Shown here one piece after another: positions 1 to 6,686 of a stretch of DNA of 20,753 bases (position 1 is the stretch's first letter; each line of letters opens with the position of its first letter). The notes beneath the pieces are model-generated. The model was given only the letters and a program-made list of their open reading frames with translations, did no database searches and had not been told where the DNA came from. The position numbers and the translations under genes are program-made. The DNA comes from Clostridiales bacterium (GTDB lineage Bacteria; Bacillota; Clostridia; Clostridiales; Caloramatoraceae): NCBI GenBank assembly GCA_026416355.1, contig JAOAFH010000049.1:1-20753 (forward strand), given 5' to 3'.

Positions 1-362
1 CCAAGGTGTTCCCCCTTTAAAAGCTTTGGAAGATACTTTGCTTTTTGTTCTTCGGTTCCATATGCATAGATTGGCCAGCAGCAAAGTGAAGTATGTGCAG
101 ATAAAACAACTGAAGTTGTTGCACAAGCCTTAGCAAGCTCCTCAACTGCCATAATGTAAGTTATGAAGTCTCCACCTGCACCTCCAATTTCCCTCTCAAA
201 TGGTATACCCATCATACCTAGTTTTGCCATCTTCTTTACTGTTTCAATTGGAAACTCCTCGGTTTCATCAATTTCAGCTGCAATTGGTCTAACTTCGTTT
301 TCCACAAACTTTTCAAGCATTTCCTTTGCTAGTTGTTGTTCCCTTGTTAGTGAGAAATCCAT
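1..362 (-). CDS. bcd: Acyl-CoA (butyryl-CoA) dehydrogenase, N-terminal part, cut by the window edge
   Basis: This is the first 120 codons of an acyl-CoA dehydrogenase; the rest lies left of position 1. The product begins MDFSLTREQQLAKEMLEKF and has the all-helical N-terminal domain of the family, including the FPIETVKKMAKLGMMGIP segment, the EIGGAGGD turn, and the YGTEEQKAKYLPKLLKGE segment at the break. In clostridia the enzyme reduces crotonyl-CoA to butyryl-CoA, usually with EtfAB as electron partner. The start at 362 is preceded by a GGGGGT ribosome site. It lies 11 bases after the crt stop, so the two are one operon, and etfB, etfA and hbd would be expected further left. The short-chain (butyryl) assignment rests mainly on the crt neighbour; the acyl-CoA dehydrogenase family call itself is secure. 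Confidence 0.9.
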   Translation of the reverse strand, partial: MDFSLTREQQLAKEMLEKFVENEVRPIAAEIDETEEFPIETVKKMAKLGMMGIPFEREIGGAGGDFITYIMAVEELAKACATTSVVLSAHTSLCCWPIYAYGTEEQKAKYLPKLLKGEHL

Positions 363-373
363 AGTATTACCCC

Positions 374-1153
374 CTATCTGTTTTTAAATTTATCTATCTT
401 CCTCTTTTCCAAAAATGCTGCCATAGCATCCTTTTGGTCCTCAGTTGAAAAACAATGTGAAAATATTTCAGCTTCATATGAAAGACCTGTATTTATATCA
501 ACATCTATTCCTTTATTTATAGCAACTTTACACATCTTAACTGCAAGTGGTGCATTTTTAGCTATTTGACTAGCCAATAATAATGCTTCATCTAATATAT
601 TTTCAGTTGGCACAACTTTGTTAACTAGTCCTATATTTAATGCCTCATTAGCATCTATCATTTTACCTGTAAAAATTAGCTCCTTTGCCTTTGAAAGACC
701 AACTACCCTTGCAAGTCTTTGTGTTCCTCCAAATCCAGGTGTTATCCCAAGTGTTACTTCAGGTTGTCCAAATTTCGCATTTTCAGATGCAATTCTAATA
801 TCACAGCAAAGACTTAGCTCACAACCACCACCTAATGCAAAGCCATTTATTGCTGCAATGGTTGGTATTTCAAGTTCTTCTATTTTTCTAAAAACACTAT
901 TACCTAAAATAGAGAATTCCCTTGATTCAAATACAGACATGTTTGACATTTCTTTGATATCAGCACCTGCCACAAATGCTTTGCTGCCTTCCCCTGTTAT
1001 GACAAGTACATAAACATCCTTATCATTTTTAACATCTTCAATTGCTTGATTTAATTCCAAAAGTGTTTGGGTATTTAATGCATTGAGAAATTTTGGACGT
1101 GAAATTTTGAGAATGGCCACATTCTCTCGTTTTTCATAAGAAATGTTTTCCAT
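374..1153 (-). CDS. crt: Crotonase (3-hydroxybutyryl-CoA dehydratase / enoyl-CoA hydratase)
   Basis: Crotonase hydrates or dehydrates short-chain enoyl-CoA and 3-hydroxyacyl-CoA in the cytoplasm, here probably the 3-hydroxybutyryl-CoA to crotonyl-CoA step of butyrate formation. The 259-aa product is of normal family length. Visible motifs are the oxyanion-hole segment AGADIKEM (about residues 62-69), the GGGCELS segment with catalytic Glu112, and GQPEVTLGITPGFGG with catalytic Glu132. A reading frame continues 14 codons upstream to 1195, but the start at 1153 has a strong GGGGGGAT ribosome site six bases away and matches the family N-terminus. It is followed 11 bases later by bcd. A promoter with a perfect TATAAT box and a possible Rex site lies just upstream, fitting NADH-dependent control by the nearby rex gene. 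Confidence 0.95.
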   Translation of the reverse strand: MENISYEKRENVAILKISRPKFLNALNTQTLLELNQAIEDVKNDKDVYVLVITGEGSKAFVAGADIKEMSNMSVFESREFSILGNSVFRKIEELEIPTIAAINGFALGGGCELSLCCDIRIASENAKFGQPEVTLGITPGFGGTQRLARVVGLSKAKELIFTGKMIDANEALNIGLVNKVVPTENILDEALLLASQIAKNAPLAVKMCKVAINKGIDVDINTGLSYEAEIFSHCFSTEDQKDAMAAFLEKRKIDKFKNR

Positions 1154-1199
1154 ATTATCCCCCCAATTGTCAAATTTATAACTTTGTCTCCCCAAGATA

Positions 1200-1228
1200 A
1201 TTATAATATTTTCTGAATTTTGTTACAA
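1200..1228 (-). promoter_or_regulatory. crt-bcd promoter with a possible Rex half-site
   Basis: On the minus strand a perfect -10 box TATAAT (1200-1205) lies 17 bases from TTGTAA (1223-1228). The -35 is overlapped by TGTAACAA (1221-1228), which matches the right half of the clostridial Rex consensus (TTGTTAA-N4-TTAACAA). A second half-site TTGTTA lies further upstream (about 1239-1244), but the spacing between the two is longer than in a normal Rex operator. Promoter call moderate, Rex call weak. Confidence 0.5.
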
Positions 1229-1254
1229 CTACAAAACTAACAAAAAAATGAAAT

Positions 1255-1315
1255 GGCACTTAATTATTTATGTTTAAAGCCATGTTGCTTAGTTTTACAC
1301 AAATAATTAAGTGCC
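1255..1315 (-). terminator. Long-stem terminator after the ABC-F gene
   Basis: A perfect 15-bp inverted repeat, GGCACTTAATTATTT at 1255-1269 and its complement at 1301-1315, closes a 31-base loop that itself contains a small AAGC/GCTT stem. Read on the minus strand it begins nine bases after the ABC-F stop codon and is followed by a T-rich run (ATTTCATTTTTTTG). The T-run is displaced by a few bases, so it may be a weak terminator or mainly a 3'-end protecting structure. Confidence 0.6.
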
Positions 1316-1324
1316 TATAATTTT

Positions 1325-3241
1325 TTATTCATCTATTTCAGAAAGTAAGCTTTCCCAATGTTCATAAATCTTATCTAACTCTTCCTTTAACTCTTTAATC
1401 TCAAGATTAATATCCCTTACCATATCTGGATTTGTATAAACTTCTTCTTTGCAGAGCTCCTCTTCTAACTCGGCTATTCTTCCCTCTTTGGTTTCAATAT
1501 CATTCTCAATTTTCTTTATCTCATTTTTTATATTTTTTATCCTATCTCTTTCTTCCTTTAGTTTTTTTCTTTCTTTTATTACTTGTGTTTTAGTTTTTCC
1601 CTCTTCATTTACAACTATATCATCCTCTGATGCATTCTTTTTAGTTATATAGTAGTCGTAGTTTCCTAAATACTCAACAATTGAATTTTCCTCAAGCTCA
1701 CATATTTTTGTTACTACTTTGTTTAAAAAATATCTGTCGTGGGAAATCACAAATATAGTTCCATCAAAATCAAGCAGAGCATCCTCAAGCTCTTCTCTAG
1801 TTAGTATATCTAGGTGGTTAGTTGGCTCATCTAATAATAAAAAGTTGGTCTTTTTAAGCATTAGTTTTAAAAGATTTAATCTACACTTTTCTCCACCTGA
1901 TAAATCCTTTATTTGCTTAAACACATCATCACCTTTAAATAAAAATGCTGCTAGTGCATTTCTTAGCTCCTTTACAGTCTTATTTGGAAACTCGTCCCAA
2001 ACCTCATCGAGAACCGTTTTATCTAGTGATAAGTCCTTTTGTTCTTGGTCATAGTAGCCTATTTCTACATTTCTACCAAGTTTAATATATCCTGAATCTG
2101 CTTCTATTTCGCCCTTTATTATTTTTAAAAGAGTACTTTTTCCACGTCCATTTTCTCCAATTAAAGCTACACGTTCTCCTCTTTTTATCATCATGTTTAT
2201 ATTGTTAAAAAGAGTTTTTTCTCCATATGCCTTAGATAGTTCTTCAATAAATAAAACATCATTTCCACTTTTTATTTTGCTATCAAAGGATATTCTCGCT
2301 GTTTCATCATAGGTTATTGGCTTATCCCCTAGGTTTTCCTCAAGCCTTTGAAGCATCTTCTCTTTGCTCTCTGCCTGCTTTATACTTTTTTCACGATTGA
2401 AGGACCTAAATCTTTCAATCATCTCCTCAAGCCTTTTTATTTCCTTTTGCTTTAGTTCATATTCCTTTACTCTTTGTTCAAGTCTAGTTTTTCTCTCTTT
2501 AATAAAGTATGAATAATTTCCACCATATTCTTCTACTCTTCCATCTATAACTTCAACTGTTTTATTTGTAATTACATCTAGGAAGTATCTATCGTGGGAT
2601 ATAATTAAAACAGTTCCCTTGTATTCCTTTAAAAAGTTCTCTAAAAAGGCTATGCCTGATAAGTCTAGATGGTTTGTAGGCTCGTCTAATAAAAGTACAT
2701 CAGGGTTTTTAAGAAGAAGTTTAGCAAGGGCAACTCTAGTCTTTTGACCACCTGATAAGAAGCATAGCTTTTTATTTACCTCCTCCTCTAAAAGACCTAG
2801 ACCAATCAAAACACCCTTGGCATAGCTTTCACAACTATAACCATTTTTATGTTCAAACTCTATTTGAAGCTTGCCATACTCATCTAACAACTTTTCATGG
2901 TTGGTATCAGGATTTGATAGCTCCTTTTCTATTTGTCTCATTCTATCTTCTATCTCTTTTATATCCTTATATACCTTCATAACCTCTTCAAAAGCTGTTA
3001 AATCTTCTTCTATATCTAGGTTTTGAGAAAGGTATCCTATTGTTTTTCCTCTTTGGAGAACTATTTCTCCCTCATCCTGTTTTAATGAACCAGTAATAAT
3101 TTTAAAAAGAGATGTTTTTCCAGCCCCGTTTCTTCCTACAAAACCTATTTTGTCTCCTTCGTTTATAACAAGATTTACACCATCTAATATTGTTTCAACT
3201 CCATAGGATTTTTTTATATTATTTATATATAAAATAGCCAC
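1325..3241 (-). CDS. ABC-F family ATPase (YdiF/Uup type), ribosome-associated
   Basis: A 638-aa soluble protein with two ABC ATPase domains and no membrane segment, the hallmark of ABC-F proteins, which act on the ribosome rather than in transport. Domain 1 has Walker A GRNGAGKT (36-43), signature LSGGQ (162-166) and Walker B LLLDEPTNHLD (from 183). A charged linker with the PtIM coiled coil spans about 240-320. Domain 2 has GENGRGKST (362-370), LSGGE (447-451) and LLLDEPTNHLD (from 468). The last 90 residues form a charged coiled coil (about 550-638), as in Uup and YdiF. The start is a GTG at 3241, five bases after GAGGTGA; the frame runs 15 codons further up without a better site. It is divergent from rex. 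Bacillus subtilis also keeps an ABC-F gene (ydiF) near tsaD and rex. A resistance role is possible for ABC-F proteins but nothing here shows it. Confidence 0.93.
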   Translation of the reverse strand: MAILYINNIKKSYGVETILDGVNLVINEGDKIGFVGRNGAGKTSLFKIITGSLKQDEGEIVLQRGKTIGYLSQNLDIEEDLTAFEEVMKVYKDIKEIEDRMRQIEKELSNPDTNHEKLLDEYGKLQIEFEHKNGYSCESYAKGVLIGLGLLEEEVNKKLCFLSGGQKTRVALAKLLLKNPDVLLLDEPTNHLDLSGIAFLENFLKEYKGTVLIISHDRYFLDVITNKTVEVIDGRVEEYGGNYSYFIKERKTRLEQRVKEYELKQKEIKRLEEMIERFRSFNREKSIKQAESKEKMLQRLEENLGDKPITYDETARISFDSKIKSGNDVLFIEELSKAYGEKTLFNNINMMIKRGERVALIGENGRGKSTLLKIIKGEIEADSGYIKLGRNVEIGYYDQEQKDLSLDKTVLDEVWDEFPNKTVKELRNALAAFLFKGDDVFKQIKDLSGGEKCRLNLLKLMLKKTNFLLLDEPTNHLDILTREELEDALLDFDGTIFVISHDRYFLNKVVTKICELEENSIVEYLGNYDYYITKKNASEDDIVVNEEGKTKTQVIKERKKLKEERDRIKNIKNEIKKIENDIETKEGRIAELEEELCKEEVYTNPDMVRDINLEIKELKEELDKIYEHWESLLSEIDE

Positions 3242-3323
3242 CTTATTCACCTCTACCTTATAAATTAACCAAACTAATTTTAACACAATTACACTAAGTA
3301 TGCCACCAATGAGTTATTAACTT

Positions 3324-3343
3324 TTGTATAAGTCTTAATACAA
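3324..3343. promoter_or_regulatory. Inverted repeat between the divergent ABC-F and rex genes
   Basis: TTGTAT at 3324-3329 and ATACAA at 3338-3343 form an inverted repeat with an 8-base centre. It lies just upstream of the rex -35 box. The size and TTG...CAA ends recall Rex-type operators, but the inner bases differ from TTGTTAA-N4-TTAACAA, so the regulator is uncertain. Confidence 0.35.
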
Positions 3344-3350
3344 TGGGTAA

Positions 3351-3379
3351 TTGACATATTTTTGTGCATATTATAACAT
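3351..3379 (+). promoter_or_regulatory. rex promoter with a candidate Rex autoregulatory site
   Basis: A consensus -35 TTGACA (3351-3356) is followed by TATAAC at 3372-3377 (15-base gap) or TAACAT at 3374-3379 (17-base gap). The 18-mer at 3362-3379, TTGTGCATATTATAACAT, matches 10 of the 14 defined bases of TTGTTAA-N4-TTAACAA and covers the -10 region, where a repressor would block polymerase. Autoregulation of rex is common; this site is a candidate only. Confidence 0.5.
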
Positions 3380-3420
3380 ATTTATTAGGGGAAAAATACA
3401 TAGGATGGGAAGTGAGCTTT

Positions 3421-4065
3421 ATGGCTAAGGAGACAAAAATTTCAATGGCAGTTATCAGAAGATTGCCAAAATACCACAGATATCTAGCTGAACTACTAAC
3501 AAACGATATAGATAGAATATCTTCAAAGGAACTATCAGAGAGAATTGGTTTTACAGCATCACAAATAAGACAGGACTTAAACTGTTTTGGCGATTTTGGT
3601 CAACAAGGGTATGGCTATAATGTTAGAGACCTATATAACGAAATAGGTAAAATATTAGGCTTAGATAAGAACTACAAAACAATAATAGTTGGTGCAGGTA
3701 ACATTGGTCAGGCTGTTGCCAACTATAGCAAGTTTGAAAAGCTAGGTTTTCATCTACAAGCAATATTTGATAAAAATCCAAAGCTTGTTGGAATTAGAAT
3801 TAGGGATATTGAAGTTAAGGATGTTGATTGCCTAAACTCATATCTTGCACAAAATCCAACTGATATTGGTATAATTTGTGTTCCAAAGGAACATGCACAA
3901 ATGGTGGCAGATATTATGGTTAAACATGGTATTAAAGGTATTTGGAACTTTGCACCAACAGATATTAAAGTTCCAGATGATGTTATTGTAGAAAATGTTC
4001 ACTTAAGTGAAAGCTTAATGACTCTAAGCTATAGACTAAATGAATCAAATCTATTTAATGAATAA
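3421..4065 (+). CDS. rex: Redox-sensing transcriptional repressor Rex
   Basis: Rex senses the NADH/NAD+ ratio and represses fermentation and butyrate genes when NADH is low. The 214-aa product has a winged-helix N-terminus (about 14-75, with SSKELSERIGFTASQIRQD and CFGDFGQQGYGYNV) and a Rossmann domain with GAGNIGQAVANY (91-102) for the dinucleotide. The C-terminal helix ends near LSESLMTLSYRLN and supports domain-swapped dimers in the family. A GTG at 3364 opens a longer frame, but the ATG at 3421 gives the family length and a GTGAG ribosome site, and the 3364 codon lies inside the promoter. Rex stands beside the crt-bcd operon, as in several clostridia, and both promoters contain Rex-like sequence. 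Its stop codon is inside a shared terminator hairpin. Confidence 0.97.
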   Translation: MAKETKISMAVIRRLPKYHRYLAELLTNDIDRISSKELSERIGFTASQIRQDLNCFGDFGQQGYGYNVRDLYNEIGKILGLDKNYKTIIVGAGNIGQAVANYSKFEKLGFHLQAIFDKNPKLVGIRIRDIEVKDVDCLNSYLAQNPTDIGIICVPKEHAQMVADIMVKHGIKGIWNFAPTDIKVPDDVIVENVHLSESLMTLSYRLNESNLFNE

Positions 4066-4087
4066 AGGGGCAAATTTTGCCCCTTTA
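4063..4087. terminator. Bidirectional terminator shared by rex and the histidine kinase
   Basis: TAAAGGGGCAAA (4063-4074) and TTTGCCCCTTTA (4076-4087) form a perfect 12-bp inverted repeat around one central base, so in RNA the AT centre opens into the loop. Stop codons of both convergent genes (4063-4065 plus, 4085-4087 minus) are the outermost bases of the two arms. T-rich flanks are short on each side. Confidence 0.85.
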
Positions 4088-6313
4088 ATTTATACAAACT
4101 TTATTTATAATTTCTCTTAGTTCTTCAACAGCAAATGGCTTTTGTATAATCTCATCAATAAATTCTCTATCTGATTCATTAAGATTTCCAAGCCATCCTG
4201 TCATTAAAATTATAGGTATACTTTTTAGTGATTTTATTCTTCCTGCAAGCTCTGCTCCTGTGCAATTTGGCATTGCAAGGTCACACATTACTGCATGATA
4301 TTCTTTATTTAAAATACAGTCTAATGCCTTTTTATCATCAACAACAAATTCTGCATTGTGCCCAAGCGCCTTTAACATTTCAGCAACAGCCTCAGCAACT
4401 GGCTTTTGGTCATCAATTACAAGGATGTCGTATGATACCTTATTTTCTGTCATATGAGATATGTTTTCTAAATCAAATCCACATCCCTTTTGAGGAAGTT
4501 TTATTTCAAACTCAGTTCCTATATTAGGTTGGCTGGTAACATCTATATATCCATCTATGTCCTTTATTATTGAATATACAATTGATAGCCCTAGACCATT
4601 ACCACGCTCATTTTTTGTTGTGAAAAATGGCTCGAATATCTTTTCTCTAACATCATCAGTCATTCCTATACCTGTATCTCTAATCTTAATTACTATCTTA
4701 CCATTTTTGTTGTAAGACACTATTTTTAATATACCACCATTGGGCATAGCATCTATTGCATTTGAAATTAAATTTACAAATACCTCTCTCAGCTCTGTAG
4801 CTGTTCCTTCTACATAGCCTTTTGCTTTTAAATCTAGTTTTACATCTATATTTTTTTTACTTATTTGTGATTCGTATGTCCACTTTGGTTTTGTAATCTC
4901 AACAGATTGAATTATAATTCTATTTATATCACAAAGTTCCTTTTCCTTACGCTTTGGTTTAGAAAATTCCTGAATTCTTTTTACTATCTTTGAGCCATCC
5001 TTTGCACTTTCCTCTATTAGTTCAATATATCTATTTAATATAGGATTATCTATATTATTTTTTAATATCTGAATATACCCTATAATTGGAGTTAGTATGT
5101 TGTTAAATTCATGGGCAATTCCACCTGTAAGCTCTCCAAGTGCCTGCATTTTTCTAGCTTGCAGCAGACTATCTTGAATTTTTTTATATCTTCTAAATTC
5201 AACAATCATCTTTCCTATTGTTTGACAAACCATATATAAGAAATCTGCACTATCTTCAAATGAAAAGTATTTGTCTTGAGTAGAAAGCCACATGCACCCT
5301 AAAACTTCATCATTAAATTTAATTGGGATTGTGATGCAAGATAGTATGTTATTTTTCTCCATTATCTCCCTTAATTCACCTTGTGAATCGTTTGCTCTAT
5401 ATACAAAGGAATTTAATTTTGAAAAAGTAATTTTAGGATTAACTCTATCACTATCAAAGTGTTCTTTATATACCTTTACAATATCTTCATTTATATTATA
5501 TGAAATTATGGAGTTTGAATTTATATCATACGGGACTTCGTTGTTGTTAAATAATACAACAAAGCCTCTATTGGCAGATATCGAATTACATATAATATCG
5601 ATTGCTGTCTCTAAAATTTCACCTTCATCCTTTTTATATGAAAGCTCACCTGATAGTTTGCTTATAAATTTATATACTTTATTTTCTCTGATTATCTTTT
5701 CTCTTTTCTTTAAAAACTCTTGAATTATCCCTAAAGTCTCTTTTTTTGTAAATAGGTTGTCCCCTTCTAAATGAACATAAACTTCATCATTATTTTTATA
5801 TATAAAGTTTGGATTTAAATGTGTAATTGCAAACAAAGCATCAACGCCAAATTTATCTATGTTATAGCAGCTTATTGCTGAAACTGGATATTTCTCAAAA
5901 ATACAACTTAACTGTTTTTCATAATTATATAGTATTTGCTCATCATAATCACTGTGGCAATATGCCTCTCTATCTGAAATAATTGCTATACCATCATAGC
6001 CATCTTCTATTGCAATTTTTGTAAAGTGTGCGATTGTGTCATAAGTGCAGTCTATGTTTTCGTGTATATAAAAATCCTTTGATGACAATATTACAAGATC
6101 ATTTTGAGCAATTAAATTAAGCAAATCTATATTTAGCTGTCTTAAATAAAAATCTAAGCTATTGGCAACATCCCTATCTACAACATAAAAACACTTTTTA
6201 TTATTTTCTATCCCCCAAGAAATAAAAGATGCAATAATATCATAGGCATAGTCGTCATCTGTATTTATAAGATTATATCTGACACCGTTTTTAAAATATT
6301 TTTTATAATCCAT
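4085..6313 (-). CDS. Hybrid sensor histidine kinase: MEDS, GAF, HisKA, HATPase_c and receiver domains
   Basis: A 742-aa cytoplasmic hybrid kinase with no membrane segment. Residues about 10-175 resemble the MEDS sensory domain (NLINTDDDYAYDII start, ISDREAY core, YEKQLSCIFEKYPVSAISCY, then LNPNFIYKN). A coiled stretch (about 195-225) leads to a GAF-like domain (about 228-372). The HisKA box LGELTGGIAHEFNN carries phospho-acceptor His401. The ATPase domain shows the N box (NLISNAIDAMPNGG, 514-527), DTGIGM (546-551), and GNGLGLSIVYS (571-581). A C-terminal receiver has Asp634-Asp635, phospho-acceptor Asp678 (MCDLAMPNCTG), Thr705 and Lys725, all conserved, so it should be active. The start has an AGGGGGC ribosome site. 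It has no partner regulator gene next to it. A Spo0A-like box sits in the leader. The signal is unknown. Confidence 0.9.
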   Translation of the reverse strand: MDYKKYFKNGVRYNLINTDDDYAYDIIASFISWGIENNKKCFYVVDRDVANSLDFYLRQLNIDLLNLIAQNDLVILSSKDFYIHENIDCTYDTIAHFTKIAIEDGYDGIAIISDREAYCHSDYDEQILYNYEKQLSCIFEKYPVSAISCYNIDKFGVDALFAITHLNPNFIYKNNDEVYVHLEGDNLFTKKETLGIIQEFLKKREKIIRENKVYKFISKLSGELSYKKDEGEILETAIDIICNSISANRGFVVLFNNNEVPYDINSNSIISYNINEDIVKVYKEHFDSDRVNPKITFSKLNSFVYRANDSQGELREIMEKNNILSCITIPIKFNDEVLGCMWLSTQDKYFSFEDSADFLYMVCQTIGKMIVEFRRYKKIQDSLLQARKMQALGELTGGIAHEFNNILTPIIGYIQILKNNIDNPILNRYIELIEESAKDGSKIVKRIQEFSKPKRKEKELCDINRIIIQSVEITKPKWTYESQISKKNIDVKLDLKAKGYVEGTATELREVFVNLISNAIDAMPNGGILKIVSYNKNGKIVIKIRDTGIGMTDDVREKIFEPFFTTKNERGNGLGLSIVYSIIKDIDGYIDVTSQPNIGTEFEIKLPQKGCGFDLENISHMTENKVSYDILVIDDQKPVAEAVAEMLKALGHNAEFVVDDKKALDCILNKEYHAVMCDLAMPNCTGAELAGRIKSLKSIPIILMTGWLGNLNESDREFIDEIIQKPFAVEELREIINKVCIN

Positions 6314-6328
6314 GAGACTGCCCCCTAA

Positions 6329-6335
6329 TTCGACA
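6329..6335 (-). promoter_or_regulatory. Spo0A-like box in the kinase leader
   Basis: TGTCGAA, the core of the Spo0A box (consensus TTTGTCGAAAAA, 9 of 12 matched in context), is 16 bases upstream of the kinase start and about 40 bases after the possible -10. That position would suit repression. A 7-base core is expected about twice by chance in a window this size, so this is tentative. Confidence 0.3.
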
Positions 6336-6511
6336 TAAATAAATAAGAATAAACACTTTTTTAGCTTAACAGCTTATTTATATAATAAAATATTTTTTAA
6401 CAATTGAAAAGCCCTTTATTATTAAATATCATAATTTTCTCAATAAAAGCTTTAATTATCTTTGTTTTTCGCATATATGCTATTTTTTGTAATCTTTAAT
6501 TTTGCGTAGTT

Positions 6512-6550
6512 AAAAATAAAGATATCTAAAATTAAGATATCTTTATTTTT
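6512..6550. terminator. Perfect 16-bp AT-rich hairpin downstream of tsaD
   Basis: AAAAATAAAGATATCT (6512-6527) pairs perfectly with 6535-6550 across a 7-base loop, and either strand ends in a T-run. It is the first terminator-like hairpin after the tsaD stop on the minus strand, about 137 bases away, which would put the DnaA-box cluster inside the tsaD transcript. The stem has little GC, so termination strength is uncertain. Confidence 0.5.
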
Positions 6551-6566
6551 TCTAAAAATTATGTTA

Positions 6567-6682
6567 ATATCCACATTGTCCACATAGTTATCCACATATT
6601 TTGTGTATTATTTTACTTGTATTCTAGATATTTTTCCACTTTATCCACAGGACAAGCTGTTAACATATCCAAAATATCCACA
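6567..6682 (+). promoter_or_regulatory. DnaA-box cluster (five sites, two perfect)
   Basis: Five 9-mers in the same orientation match TTATCCACA with at most one change: 6567-6575 (ATATCCACA), 6576-6584 (TTGTCCACA), 6588-6596 (perfect), 6641-6649 (perfect) and 6674-6682 (ATATCCACA). A weaker one lies at 6632-6640. No dnaA, dnaN, rpmH or gyrB is in the window, so this is unlikely to be oriC. It resembles the DnaA-titrating clusters known outside the origin. From memory, one of the B. subtilis clusters also lies next to gcp (tsaD). Confidence 0.6.
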
Positions 6683-6686
6683 ATTT

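Larger units (their letters stand above)
6314..6686. other. 373-base gene-free AT-rich region between tsaD and the kinase
   Basis: No convincing gene is present. On the minus strand a weak kinase promoter can be read: TTGTTA (6398-6403) with TATAAA (6377-6382) or TAAATA (6375-6380). A hairpin at 6512-6550 and a cluster of DnaA-box-like 9-mers at 6567-6682 lie between this and the tsaD stop; both are listed separately. The region is unusually long for this compact window. Confidence 0.7.

Noticed and set aside
1154..1195. A 14-codon upstream extension of crt.
   Set aside because: It contains the ribosome site of the inner start and is not present in the crotonase family.
3364..3420. Longer N-terminus for Rex from a GTG start at 3364.
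   Set aside because: The codon lies inside the promoter, lacks a ribosome site, and the extra 19 residues are not part of the Rex family.
4228..5723. Plus-strand open frames of 99 and 143 codons opposite the histidine kinase.
   Set aside because: No ribosome sites, no recognisable domains, and the opposite strand encodes a conserved kinase in full.
6314..6686. Chromosomal origin of replication.
   Set aside because: DnaA boxes are present, but there is no dnaA, dnaN, rpmH or gyrB nearby, and clostridial origins flank dnaA. A DnaA-titration cluster fits better.
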